DNA of 64,000 nucleotides from Haliotis asinina (Eukaryota; Mollusca; Gastropoda; Lepetellida; Haliotidae). The translations under genes were made by a program, and so were the position numbers. Below the pieces are notes generated by a model. That model ran no database searches. It was not told the DNA's origin and worked only from the letters and a program-made list of their open reading frames with translations. The stretch is from NCBI RefSeq assembly GCF_037392515.1, contig NC_090287.1:6803501-6867500 (forward strand), in the 5' to 3' direction. Positions 19,441 through 32,408 of the stretch are shown here, one piece after another; position 1 is the stretch's first letter; every line of letters begins with the position of its first letter.

Positions 19441-21240
19441 ATATGTGCCTTTTGTGTCAGAAAAATGGATTTCAATTAGTCTACCTTTACATTTCAGTCC
19501 TGACGGTATGGCACAGCGTTTAATTGTTCCGATTGTTTTTGAATCAATTAATTACTCAAACTGTATTTTCAATAATGCCAAATTATGCCATCAATAGAAT
19601 TCACATGCGCAATTGTGTGAATAGCGCCACACAGTGATGCGTGTGTTAATTGTTTTGGTCTCAAGGGTTAATCGTCACCTTACCGTTATTAATAAAGAAA
19701 TATAAACCTCAGCGTCAGTTTAATGCCCCTCGAAATGGCATTTTATTGCAGTCGTATTACGGTGTCATATTTGGCTACAAATCTCGGGTTGATGAGGACC
19801 TTACCAAACGTTGCCACTGATTTTTTTATGAACGAATACACATTAACGCCAATGGAAAAATATCCTATTAACATGGGGCCGGACCTTCAGTATTAATGGT
19901 CATTAATAGAAACACGATTTGTAAGGGTGCTTTTACGATGATATGTATCATTAACTTTCGTATCACGATGCTCACTGTTTAAGCCAGGACATAATATGAA
20001 AGAATCGAATAAAAAACGAAGTTAGTCTGGCTGAGGTTAAGTGAACATTTCGCCACAATTAATGAAAAAAACTTTCATTGAAATTACAGCGGTCCCTAGA
20101 GAGATCGCTTAAAACACAATTAATGATGATTCCCTTATTGCGTATTACCGTCCAAGGCTGGAGAATAATTCAAGTGATCCCAACAATAGCTAGCCGTCAA
20201 ATCCATTCAGATTGCCGAAGCAAACATAACAGTTAATTTTTGTCTAAAAATTCCTGTGTTAATCACCGTCCTCGTGGGGATAACTCATTTAGTGAATCAC
20301 AGGCAATTGAAGGTGGATCAAAGACCAAACCTAGCCTTCCCGGCGTTGCTTGCAAAAAATCGTAATGAAACAGACAACTCTAATTGCCCAAGGCTATGTC
20401 ACTTTCGCTTAGCCGGAATACAGGGGTCACAGGTCAGTCTGAAATTGACAGACTCTGATTGGCCCGCATCGGCATGATCTGAGATATTGACCCGTACTAT
20501 TGTACTCCCAATTCCCCGGTGAATAGAAAACTGTCAATTTATCTGATAATATTTCATCTTTCTTATGCCATGGAAGGCTTGAATCGCTGTGTGGAATCGC
20601 CGGCTTTTTGATCCAATTTTTGCAATTATCTTAAAAAACACGTCATCGCGCGACTTGGTCTCATTCCCGCCGCCCCCCGCGTCGCTCGGGTGTCACCGTG
20701 CTGGCCGAGAGATAGCAAGCACAGTCCAGGGTGTAAAGTGACCCCAATGATGAAATCAGCCCGAGACCTCGGCTTTAATCATAGCATCTGTGTCGTTAAT
20801 TTATAGGAGTTTCTCAGGCTCTATCTACAGATTCGATTCAAAGGGCATCTTGTATTAAACATGAATTCCGAATGTTATAAATTGTTTTGTTCTCCTGATT
20901 TCAGCTGATTACAAGATAGTGAAAAAGAGTTTGTTTCTGGCAAAACAGCGTTTTGGTTTCTGTGATCGTTTGGATTACTTTGTGTTGAAAACGCTTTAAC
21001 GCCAGATTAATTACGCTTTGTCAATATCTATTTTCTAAATTAATACCTATTTAATTTATTTAAAGCTGCTGTTACAGTTTTGCATTATTTATGATAGAAA
21101 AGGGAAAGGGGAAAACTGAGGTAAACATATTTTAATAAATAGTTTTGACTGAACATTATGAAATTCAGCATAATTATTTTTTAAAATATATGATTAAAAT
21201 AATACATATAGCATGTCTCAGTATCAGTTTATGAAAGTAT
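19441..21240. promoter_or_regulatory. Gene-free block with many developmental-type motifs (candidate cis-regulatory)
   Basis: No coding frame is recognised. From about 20080 to 20900 the sequence is repeat-free and complex. It contains many TAAT/ATTA homeodomain cores (AACACAATTAATGATGATT, CTCTAATTGCCC, GTCGTTAATTTAT), a TCF-type GATCAAAG (20316-20323), several CAGCTG/GATTACA-type sites and a GC-rich part (about 20640-20710). Motif density alone is weak evidence; conservation would decide. Confidence 0.3.
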
Positions 21241-21249
21241 GAGTGTACA

Positions 21250-21370
21250 TGAAGCCTCGGGTGTTAGATTGACCTAAGCTTTAATACGTCAACGACCGAG
21301 GTTCGATTCCCAGTGTGTACGATGTGTGAAGTCCATCCTTCATGTCTCCTGCTGGGACGTGATAGCACCA
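21250..21370 (+). repeat. Worn family-A SINE head
   Basis: GAGGTTCGATTCCCAGTGTG, ACGATGTGTGAAGTCCATCC and ATGTCTCCTGCTGGGACGTG correspond to the B-box and body of family A. A tail-like AGTAAAACTGAGTAAGTGAA sits at about 21610-21630, so the copy may have been split by later sequence. Confidence 0.5.
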
Positions 21371-21639
21371 TACTAACGCGCACTCTGGCGTTTAATGACA
21401 CGTTAACATGGGCTCTAATGAACAGCAGGCCTTATATTATTTTCCATCATGCGAACCCTGCCGATTATATAATTTCGGCTTGGAATCGACATTTGAACAT
21501 CTTTATTCACTCTACTTGTCTGCAGGCATTGACCAAATGTTCATTTTAAAATTCATCTTGAATAACTGTGACTTTCCTTTCCTGACACTCATGAATATCG
21601 GCATGCTCTTAGTAAAACTGAGTAAGTGAATGAATGAGA

Positions 21640-23880
21640 GATTCGCACAACCAGAGCTCTGTAACCTCTAAACCCACAGCCAAAGCTCTGTACGCATCAC
21701 ACCCCTTTCTAGAGCTCTATAAGCACCATACCACATCCCCCTCCCCAGCTCTAATACCATCACACCTCCTCCCAAGCTACGGAACAACTACACCCCAACT
21801 CAACGGTTACATAACCACTACACCCCCTCCCCAGCTCTAAAACAACTACACCCCAACCCCAGAGTTATATAACCACTACACCTCCTCCCCAGCTCTAGAA
21901 CCACTACACCCCAACGCCAGAGTTACATAACCACTACACCTCCTCCTCACTCCCCAGCTCTAGAACCACTACATCCCAACTCAACAGTTATATGACTACT
22001 ACACTTCTGTCCCAGCTCTAGAACCACTACACCCCAACCCGAGGGTTATATAACCACTACATCTCCTCCCCAGCTCTAGAACCACCATACCCCAACCCCA
22101 GAGTTATATAACTACTGCACCTCCTCCCCAGCTCTAAAACCACCACATCCCAACCCCAGAGTTATATAACCACTACACCTCCTCCCCAGCTCTAGAACCA
22201 CTACACCCCAACCCCAGGGTTATATAACCACTACACCTCCTCCCCAGTTCTAAAACCAGTACACCCCATCCCCAGAGTTATATAACTACTACACCTCCTC
22301 CCCAGCTCCAAAACCACTACCCAAACCCCAGAGTTATATAACCACTACACCTCCCCACCTATGAAACCACTACACCCCGAATTCGAGTTACATAACACTA
22401 CACCCCCACCCCAGAAGTCCAAAACGACTACACCCTAACTCCAGAGGTCTGTAACTCTTTTAATACTGTACCACACCTCGAGCTCTATAACCACCACACC
22501 CAAACCCCAGAGTTATATAACCACCACGCCCCAACCCCACTTATATAACCACTGCACCTCCTCCCCAGCTCTAAAACCACGACAACCCAACCCCAGAGTT
22601 ATATAACCACCACACCCCAACCCCAGAGTTATATAACCACTACACCTCCTCCCCAGCTCTAAAACCACTACAACCCAAACCCAGAGTTATATTATCACCA
22701 CACCTCTTCCACAGCTTTAGAACCACTACCCAAACCCCAGAGTTATATAACCACTACACCTCCTTCCCACCTATAAAACCACTACACCCCAAACCCGAGT
22801 TATATAACACTACTCCCCCACCCCAGAAGTCCATAGCGACTACACCCTAACTGCAGAGCTGCAGAGGCCTGTAACTCTATTAACACTATACCACACCTCG
22901 AGCTCTATAACCACCACACCCCAACCCCAGAGTTATGAAGCCACTACACCCCCACCCCAGGGGTCCATAACGACTACACCCTAACCCTCACTGCTCTATA
23001 ACACTATTAACACTATACCACACTCCGAGTTCTATAACCACCACATCCCAACCTCAGATCTCTATAACCACTACACTACCCAGAGGTCAATAACCAATAC
23101 ACACCAACCCCAGAGCTGTATAACTGTCACACCCAAACCCAAGAGCTCTATAACCACTACACCCCAACCACAGAGGTCTATAACAACTACAGTCCGTCCC
23201 AGAGCTGTATAACTGTCACACCCAAATCCAAGAGCTCTATAACCACTACACCCCAACCACAGAGGTCTATAACAACTACAGTCCGTCCCAGAGCTGTATA
23301 ACCGTCACACCCAAACCCAAGAGCTCTATAACCACTACACCCCAACCACAGAGGTCTATAACAACTACAGTCCGTCCCAGAGCTGTATAACTGTCACACC
23401 CCAACCACAGAGCTCTATAACCACTACACCCCAACCACAGAGGTCTATAACAACTACACCCCAACCACAGAGGTCTATAACAACTACACCCCAACCACAG
23501 AGCTCTATAACCACTACACCCCAACCACAGAGGTCTATAACAACTACAGTCCGTCCCAGAGCTGTATAACTGTCACACCCAAACCCAAGAGCTCTATAAC
23601 CACTACACCCCAACCACAGAGGTCTATAACAACTACACCCCAACCACAGAGCTCTATAACCACTACACCCCAACCACAGAGGTCTATAACAACTACAGTC
23701 CGTCCCAGAGCTGTATAACTGTCACACCCAAACCCAAGAGCTCTATAACCACTACACCCCAACCACAGAGGTCTATAACAACTACACCCCAACCACAGAG
23801 CTCTATAACCACTACACCCCAACCACAGAGGTCTATAACAACTACAGTCCGCCCCAGGGCTGTATAACCACTGCATATTT
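21640..23880 (+). repeat. C-rich satellite with 30-bp monomer and higher-order units
   Basis: The basic monomer is 28-30 bp, close to GCTCTATAACCACTACACCC plus CAACCACAGA. From about 21870 to 22800 it runs mainly as a 58-bp two-part unit (CTCCTCCCCAGCTCTAGAAC then a GAGTTATATAACC half). From about 23070 to 23870 monomers group into longer units marked by a 29-bp variant starting AGTCCGTCCCAGAGCTG at 23191, 23280, 23369, 23548, 23697 and a variant at 23846. The plus strand is nearly free of G runs while the minus strand is G-rich. The minus-strand frames of repeated 10-residue blocks (for example 23544-23876) are consequences of the 30-bp period, not a gene. Confidence 0.95.
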
Positions 23881-26800
23881 CAGTGAGGACTTATACTTAT
23901 AGATGGAGGTGAAACATTGGTTCAGTGGTCAGACACGGTTGTCATCCTCTGTGCGTTGCTCGTAATATCGACCACTGGTTTGCTTGCTTCAGACTCGATA
24001 CGAAGCCTCCTCCACGCCCCTTAGGACTTGCGATTCTGAAGGTCCTTATACAATAACTTTTTGTCCATCATAACGAACAACAAAATCACAGCCAACAAAT
24101 AAAAATGAAAAACAACACAATCCAAACCATACAAATGTCAGTCGTTTCCCTGTCAAAATATATCACTCCTTTGTATGCTCGTTTGATGTGATGGTGATTT
24201 CCCGGACGATGATCCGGGTAATAAATGCCGCAAAAAACCGGAGAATACCGGTCTACTCCAGACAGCATTTCTAATCTCTTCGCCAGCCCGTTCGGGCCTT
24301 GTCACCAACTAATTATTTCTTTTGTATTAAAAAAGCGAGGGAAAACTGTTCTCCCATAGATGACGACGATGTCGGCTGTATTTAAAGCGCGTATCAGTAA
24401 CGCCGTCGAAGCTTTGCGGGGGGTCGCACGTGCCTCGACAAAATCAATCTCTAGAGCGGTAGAATTTTGACAGGAAATACTAGATTTGTATTTATCAGTC
24501 GGGAGCATGGCTTCTCCGGGTTTTCACAGCATGAGATTCTGTTTAAAGAAAGACATTCTCTTTAATTTCCATGGTAACGCTTAAACATTTCAGCCCCCTC
24601 TCCTTTATTGGGAACAGCAAACAAGAAGAGTCCGACTGCCCGAGCTGTAGATAGCTGATCGATTTTAATTCACAGCGGGGCGCATGGGTCTTATCGCTTC
24701 TAAAAAGTTGTCTCCCTTTAGTTTCATTATTTTATAATCCTCCGCCTGATATCCATCAAAATAAATGCGAGAGCCACTACTTGATGTGAAATATGAGCAT
24801 TTCCTGGCTCGAATGTTTCCGTTATTAGTCCGTGTGTCATTGCGTAATCACTAGACGTAAAAACGTCTGCCATTAAAGGCGGCCTTTTACACCCTTGGTC
24901 GTACTAATAACAAGTATTTATTAGGTCCTATTCGACACAAAATAACCGTGGCGCCTTTACGTTTGACTGTTCAAACATAATTTCCGAAATAATAAATCTC
25001 CGGTGAAAGAAAAACTGCCAACTTCCAAAATTTATCTTTGCGTCTCATTGTTATGTTTCTTCTGGGGTAAACGCATTTGAATTGATATTACTTTGAATCT
25101 CTAGCTGCGTGAGAATCTTGCGGGAAAGAGCACTGGAGAGGAGCGTGGTTAGGATACGGAAGGCCATCAAGTTAAAACCAAGAAAACATTTATTTAAATG
25201 ATGACATTGGTGAAAATCCAGGCTTTATACTGATATCCATGAGAATACATTTGGAACTTGCCATGAGGCCACAACAAATTCATTATTTGTTCTTCAAAAT
25301 GTCGCGGTCTGTTTTCCGATTGTGACTCAACTCAAGAAATGTATTAGAATCTGTACATTATTAAGAATGAGTAATCCCAAAGGTAACATATGTTACCTGT
25401 TTTCCGATCATCATTGATACAATGGAACCACAAGACGTTGTATACATGATAAGGGCTCGACTTTCAAAGCATCTGTCAGTAAAAAATGTTTGGGCCAGGA
25501 TATGCTCTGTTTCGCGAACACTGTGTAGTACTATTTGCGAGGGATCCATTATACATACGTGTTTCTGTGAAGTGTAGGGCCGTTGAACAGTACAGGGGAA
25601 ACAATGAATGAGTGAGTGGACTTTCCTTTTGACACGCCGTGATGAACGAAGAATGCAAAGTTACCTAATAGATTGCTGTTTGATGTTGAAATGAAAATAC
25701 AAAAGACTTGCGAGGGTTGACAGTTAATAAATATAGATGGCATTTAGAGCTGTCTCAACTCGGACGATACACTACTGTTCCCAAAGAACATGATATTCAT
25801 CTTCAATAGCATTACTACTCTTTACTGAAAGTAAAGAAATATCAGGACCGAGGAAACTGGACTGATGATGTCCTTAGTTTTGACACAGTAGAAATACTTT
25901 TCACAGATATGAATAAGGAATGTGTTTACGAGCAAGTATTGTAAGTTAGCGCACCAATTTTCCCGTTCCTTTACATCTCCGACATACAAGTAAGTACTGG
26001 GAACATGCTGATTCACCAACACACGCTCATGATATGGTCGGAAACTTAACTGAGATTTGCCATGATGATCATTATGGTTATGTTAGATTTGTCACATGTT
26101 CTATCGTGTGCATGGTATGGCTTAAATCTTATGTCTTATGTTTGAACTGTGTTTTGTCATCAAATCTACAACGAAGCTTTAATGACATAACTTATGTTTG
26201 TATATCATCTGTGCATTGTAAACCATGAATCTACGCGAATAACAAATGTGTAAACGCGAGTATCACACAAAAATGTCTAGTCTTAGCTGTAAATATGAAT
26301 AATATAAATACAAAAGTGGTCGCACCGAAGTTATGGCAAGTTATGACCCACTTCAAGTGCTGTGGCCACTGAACACTTTCTGCTGAAGTCAAATGAACCA
26401 TCCGAAGATAGTGATAAAATTTTTTCTTCAGATGTATGACTAGTCTTTTATAGTCATAGCCGAGAAGTACTACTATGCATTGTTACATGATCATTCATAT
26501 AAAATATTACGTAAAATTTCAGTGCATACCATGGACGTTGTCTTCCACAGATGCCCCAATGATGAATATGTATTTGCGTACGTCTGACAAATCTTCATCT
26601 AATCGATAAACACTCAGTATTATTTGTAAACACAACAGAGTGGCCATTTCTTTAATCTGGAATCTCTCGTGTTGAATCAGCACAGCAATACCCATGCGAT
26701 CACTCCGGCAGATTGCGCCAAGTGCAAACAGCTTTGTCCTTTTCAATTTGATGGCGTCTCTATTTTCTTTACATTAATTCAAGCTAATATTTTCACCCAT

Positions 26801-27720
26801 GATGCACGGACAGTTCAAATCCGGGTCCGAAGCCGCGCTTCCCTAAATACCGATGACAAGCAAACATATTAGCAATTTAAAAATATGAACGGCACGATTT
26901 AAATAGTATAATAAATGTTCCACCCCACGCAGGTTAACTCATTGATCCTTGTAACGAATCACGGGTGACCCCTGGTCAGCTGGTGAGTGACCCCCATCAG
27001 AATCAATCCTCCCATCCCCTCCCCCCTTCACAGTAAAGCTAAAATATGTGCCACGGCCATGATCATGGCCCACCCATAACAATGTCATAGCTCATAGTCA
27101 ATATTTCACTGCACACAACCAAAGAACTGGATGTCATTCTTGTAATTACTCCTTGGCTCTGAGAAGAAAGCCTTACTCATTTCAATTTATCATGTCATCG
27201 CTGTCAGTGCCACTAATGTGTAAAATATTTCACTGGGCACATAAAATGGAATGAATGAAAGCTTGATCGTACAAGTTTATTACTTTGATTTGCAAGTGGT
27301 ATTGCAGAGCCGGTGAGGTGGGCAGAATAGAGTTATCTCCCTTATATCATTGACACGCTTAAGCCATTCAGGAAGGCCGCATCTTGCAAACCTTTTGTTT
27401 CGTTCACGAGATCAATTAAAAACCTTTTGCAGCGCATTTTTAAAGCCATATGATTGATTCTTTTCACTAAGAAATTAATGATATCAAAACGAATATCTTG
27501 AAGTACAGAAAACCATGTCAGCTGATTCTCTTTTAAAGACTTTTAAAGTCATTTAAAGGTTCCTTCAGAATATCAAATCTAGTTCACATTACCAATCAGA
27601 ATGATACATCGTTTACAAAATATTCACGTAGGCTAAACTATATGGAGCTATTTGTCAGTAGTTGGAGTGCCTATGGTGGTTATGCAAGAAAAAGGTTAGA
27701 TTATCGTCATGATATATCAC
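23881..27720. other. Gene-free stretch, no repeat or gene recognised
   Basis: All frames are short and without recognisable domains. Part of it (24540-25080) is repeat-free, complex and ATTA-rich and might be regulatory. Near 25345-25395 is a relative of the short dispersed motif seen near 6570 (ATTAGAATCTGTACATTA followed by ATCCCAAAGG). Confidence 0.45.
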
Positions 27721-27724
27721 ATGT

Positions 27725-27940
27725 TGTCCTTATTAGAACACATACTTTCATTAGGCATTGTCTCTGTATGATAACACATACTTTCACCAGACATTTTCTG
27801 TATGATAACATACTTTCATCAGACATTTTCTCATTAGAACACGTACTTTCATCAGATATAATTGTCTGTATGATAGCACATACTTTCATCAGATATTGTC
27901 TGTGTGATAACACATACTTTCATCTGATATCCTCCTTATT
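27725..27940 (+). repeat. About 34-bp degenerate tandem repeat, about 6 copies
   Basis: The unit is close to AACACATACTTTCATCAGAT plus ATTGTCTGTATGAT. Some copies are shortened or carry CATTAGAACACG. The plus frame 27642-27968 and its minus shadow derive from it. Confidence 0.8.
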
Positions 27941-28068
27941 AGGACAGAGGAGTTCTCAGGTTTGGTAAATTGGCATTCGTATTAAGTCTAATTAGACTTA
28001 TTATTTACTTTGTTGGTATGTCCTAACTTAAAGAGGATGTTATTTACAAACAAGCAATCAGTGAAATA

Positions 28069-29365
28069 CAGTATGGTTCAAAATTATTGAGAATAGCTAA
28101 AGCATTTCATATTATTAAACGAGAACAAATCAGATAAAATTGAATGTATTGTGAAAGTGAACTGACCTTTTCATGTTGTGTAGGTAACAATTTAATATTT
28201 TATCAAGTCTCCTTGAGCTTCACGGCACAGTCTAAGACGGGTAGGCATACTTCCTATCAGAGAGGTTAGTGTCTCGTGAGTTATGCTGTCCCACTATCGG
28301 ACCACTTCTCTCTTCATGTCTTCAATTTTTGTCAACCCCTTTTGATTCACACATTCCTTCATCATCCCCCAAATGTTCTCAATGGGATTTAAGTCAGGAC
28401 TATATGCAGGAAATGGTAATGCAGTCACATTTTTCTCCTGAAACCACTGCTTGGCATGTTTTGCGGTGTGTTTAGGATCATTATCTTGCTGCAAAATCCA
28501 GTCATTTCCATAAAACACATGTGCACTTGGAAGCAGAAAATTATCTTATATGTTAGTGTAGCGTTGACTTGTCAGATTTCCCTCAAACACACACAGCGGG
28601 GTCGTTCCTAATAAGGATATCCCTCCCCATACATGAAACTTTGGGCTGTATTTAGGTCGTCGATACAACGGTGCTGACGCAGACTTTGTCAATATGTTCA
28701 CATTATTGGGATATACCCATGTTGAGCTTTCATCAGTAAAAATCACATTTTCCCAGTCAAAGTTTTCATATGCCAAACACCACTCAACACGCCTGTCTTT
28801 ATGTTCTTGTTTCATGAGAGGAGAAGGAATTCCAGTCTTTTTCTCCCATCTAAGATCAATCAAATTTCTTCTAACTGTAGATTTTGATACAACTGTTGAT
28901 CCCCTATCTATCATTTCATACCTGATGTTGGAGATGCTTGCCCTTTGCTTTTTAGTCGCTAAAATTCCCAGCCGGACGCGATCTGAGAAGTCCAATTTTC
29001 TGGGTCTCCCTGCTCCTTTCTGGTGCCCAAAATCCTTTCCCTCTTTAAAAGTCTTCCTAATCCTATACACAGTAGAAAGAGGAGTTAATGTTCTCCCTAC
29101 CAATGTATTTACATCATCAATTCCTTGATTACACAACTCAAAAATCAACCTTCTTTTATCTTCAGCAGACATTGTTGACAGTACTGAGGAAAATGACGTC
29201 TGCTACAAATTCAGGGGAGGTAACTCTAATTGTACTATACTCAGTAGGCCAAGATGAGTTACCTCCCTTATACCATTACTTAGTTTTAAGTATCAGTGAA
29301 TCAGTTGAGGTGTTAGGATAGCTCAAAGTAAGAAGAAAAATTCTCAATAATTATGAACCAGACTA
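28069..29365 (-). mobile_element. Tc1-type DNA transposon (1,297 bp), nearly complete
   Basis: The ends are inverted repeats of about 25 bp. The left starts CAGTATGGTTCAAAATTATT and the reverse complement of the right starts TAGTCTGGTTCATAATTATT, then GAGAA in both; three mismatches. A TA lies outside each end (28067-28068, 29366-29367), the target duplication used by this superfamily. It encodes one transposase on the minus strand (28192-29172). The element is whole in structure but its transposase frame has two stops. Confidence 0.93.
28192..29172 (-). pseudogene. Tc1-type transposase, two in-frame stops
   Basis: One continuous frame of 327 codons from ATG (29172) to TAA (28192-28194), interrupted by TAA at 28546-28548 and TAG at 28294-28296 with no frameshift. 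The N-terminus has a paired-type helix-turn-helix (about 1-45), then GRPRKL (55-60) and a second helix-turn-helix (about 62-105). The catalytic triad is visible: D147 (FTDESS), D230 (QQDNDPKHT) and E265 (SPDLNPIENIW), with 34 residues between the second and third (DD34E). The end reads SLIGSMPTRLRLCREAQGD. Two stops with all motifs intact mean it was lost fairly recently; a working sister copy elsewhere in the genome is plausible. Confidence 0.92.
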
Positions 29366-30540
29366 TATATCATATATTTTTCATGTCAAAACCTAAAGTT
29401 CCCTCTTTAACTTTCTGATCCAATTCAAATGTCCATCTGATAATCAATATTTTCATTCGTTTTCACATAATTGCCAAGGGTCGATAACCTCTCATTAAGC
29501 ATTAGATCAGTTTAAGATGAATGGCAGCTGACAACACAAAATGTATTAAAACATGTATATTTCATGGAGCAAAATTCCTCAGTAAGAGCGAACAAACATG
29601 TGGCTAAATATTTTCTGGGTCTGAATTCCTTTGTCCGAAGAGTACATGTTTGTGGCCTTGTTCAAATATTCACAACCATTTTTTAAAATTCCATTGTTTC
29701 GTTAATGAAATAATGCCAGAAGTCCTCACCCTTTGATCCTTCATTAGATCATTTTGAAATGCACGATTCGGTACTATCCCATAAGCCCTCGGGCAACATG
29801 GTGGCTTGGATTAACACTTTAAAAGTCAACGTAAAAACGTTAATAACTCTGAACGCATTAATTGACTTCCCACTCAGAACTAACTAACTCTTAGAGTAGG
29901 CGAGTCTGGTCAAATTAACATCTTTCAGACAAGATGTCAGTCTTGACTTGCTCTCCCACCGATAGCCTCTAAAGGCGGTTGTGTGTCGCCATTCCGAGAC
30001 AAGTACTGCCTCTTTGGAGGTAAAGGAGATGAGTAGACGATGCTATCAAAATAATGTTCACTGTAAAGACAATCGCTGACGTACACGAATAATCGGTGTT
30101 GGCAATTACAGTAACACAGGGGAGATAACACCATGTCGATTTGTTTCAGACTGTGGCAAATGTATCAAAGTGGTTTTAATTTCGACTCGTCTAAATGATT
30201 AATGGACAGTTTACAAAATTTGTTGTGCGTGTCTCCTGACTGCGTGAGATTGTTTTAATAAATTCAAATATTCCACGTTTGATTTATCCACATCATGAAA
30301 TATGTTTTGCAAGAAAATTATTCATATTTCTGAACGTAATTTAGTCATATGTTTCCTTTTTCTTAAATACATTTAATTGTTAAAAACGATCAAGTGTAGA
30401 CCTATGTTTTCCTTTGTTTAATGCATAGCGACTCTTGTAGCTGAAATCAGAGAAACCAGTGATTACTATATATAGTATAAGTAAAGATCCTCGCTAGCGT
30501 ATATGCATATATGTACAATATCAAGGATCACACAATCTAC
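29366..30540. other. Gene-free stretch
   Basis: No gene or clear repeat was seen; AT-rich, with short unrecognised frames only. Confidence 0.4.
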
Positions 30541-30549
30541 ACACCGTTT

Positions 30550-30970
30550 AGTTCTAATGGTCTCCGTGATGTCATTGATGTTGCTGACTACAGACCATCG
30601 TGATGTAACTGATATTGGCGACTACAGGCCCTCGTGATTTCATTGATGTTACTGACTACAGACCTCCGTGATGTCACTGGTATTGGCTACTATAGGCCTC
30701 TGAGATGTCAGTGATATTGCTGCTTACAGGCCTCCGTGATATCATTGATGTTGCTGACTACAAACCGTTGCGATGTCAGTGATGTTGTTGCCTACAGGCC
30801 TCCGTGATGTCATCCGTATGGGCGAATGCAAGTCTCCGTGATGTCGTTGATACTGCTGATTACAGACCATCGTGATGTAATGGATATTGTGAGTACATGC
30901 CTCCGTGATGTAATTGTTATTGTTGACTACACGCCTCCGTGATGTCACTGATGTTGCTGACTGCAGACCC
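30550..30970 (+). repeat. 34-bp tandem repeat, about 12 copies
   Basis: The unit is close to CGTGATGTCATTGATGTTGC plus TGACTACAGACCTC. CGTGATG starts recur at 34-bp steps (30565, 30599 and so on). Copies are 75-95% alike by eye, so the array is not young. It is followed by a T-rich tract (31000-31060). Confidence 0.9.
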
Positions 30971-32400
30971 AATTTCAATTATTGGGTTATTTTGTTTTTT
31001 GCTTTCATTTTTTCTTTTCTTTTCTTTTTGTTTTTATTTGTTTGGTTTTTTGGTTGTTTTTTATCAGACTCAGCCGATGTCACCATATACTTAAAATATT
31101 GCTGAGGGCGTTGTTGAACAAGAAAACTGTGACCACACTAGGAAACACAAGTGCACACGTTGTGAGAGTAGACATTTTCGGTAAATAGTGTGTCAGATGA
31201 AAGGAGTGAGGTGCGATTTTTGTAATGAAAAAGTACCCCAAAAACTTCAATAGTATCACCAACAGCGATTATAAGTCTCACTTGAAGAATCCTTTTATAG
31301 TGACAGGGAATCCTTAATGGCCAAAACCTTAAGTAATCATTTATCAAACTAGTTTGGCGTTGAGGAAGATTTGATATTTGCATGTTGTGTGCAATTTCTG
31401 ATTTAAGGTTACCAGACTCAAGCCTAAAGCCCTCATTGAGCATTGATTACCGCGCAGAGTGCCTCGTCGGAGAGTCACGGGAGCAGGATCTTCGTGATGT
31501 TTCTCGCTCATGAGAGGAATGAGCCTGAACGATGTCATACTCGTAAATTTCAGGTCGCTAATACACCTTACATCCCAATCCAAGACGTCAGCAATTGATT
31601 ACATCATAAATCACGGGGAACCCGATACGTGACGTTACGTCATCATGCTGCAGGCGCGAGTTCCCGCCCTTGGTAGTCACGTGATAAATTCGTGTCCGGT
31701 TCGATCTGACGGAGGACGTACCAGCGACAAGAAAATGTAATTTCAACTAATGACTTGTCGTGATTAACTGAATCTTTTGTGACATGCCTTCCCGATAAAA
31801 GTTGTAAAAGTCATTGTTCTCGACGGAACGGTCCGGCTGATATTTCAGTTAATGTCTTGTGAATAGTTTTACTCAATTAGAACAGCACACACACTAAAGA
31901 ATATAAAGTTTCAAAGACGATTTTAACAGTGTTAAAATCTGTTTGGGATGTTGTATTTTACAACAGAAACCTATCAGATAGAGAAGGGAGCACTATTATC
32001 TGTCTCGTAGCTCTCGACCTGATGTGGATGTCACGTGACCATCCCGACATAAAATGGCAGTCTTAAAAAGCCATTCACAAAAGTGTTTGACGTTATCTAT
32101 GGCTGAACGTGATCTTTTTGTGACATTTTCGATAAATCCATGAGTGAGCAAATATTTGACGTGTTCTTTGTGAAAGTCTTCAGTTACCGACGGATGGAGC
32201 ACATCCACGTGCACGTGTGGGAATATCTACAAGACTCGCAAAAATGGTTCATAACGTCAACGTACCCCGACGGCGTTGACCGATGCTCATGATATCAATC
32301 CCTGGATTAGGTGGTGAAAACTCGATTATGTGCAGGCTGCTGTAGTATAGAAGGAATAACGCTATGTGAAGCAAATAACAAATACGTATCATACTAAAAG
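30971..32400. other. Gene-free stretch
   Basis: A T-rich tract at 31000-31060, then sequence without recognisable genes. The minus frames at 31138-31443, 31344-31583 and 31996-32214 have no domain or splice context that I can support. Confidence 0.4.
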
Positions 32401-32408
32401 TGAGTGAG

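Noticed and set aside
23071-23876. Minus-strand frames of repeated 10-residue blocks (up to 110 codons)
   Set aside because: They arise because the satellite period is 30 bp, a multiple of three, so any stop-free frame stays open. There is no start context or homology.
27642-27968. 108-codon plus frame
   Set aside because: Mostly the approximately 34-bp tandem repeat around CACATACTTTCATCAGA.
28694-29128. 144-codon plus frame
   Set aside because: Antisense shadow of the Tc1-type transposase.
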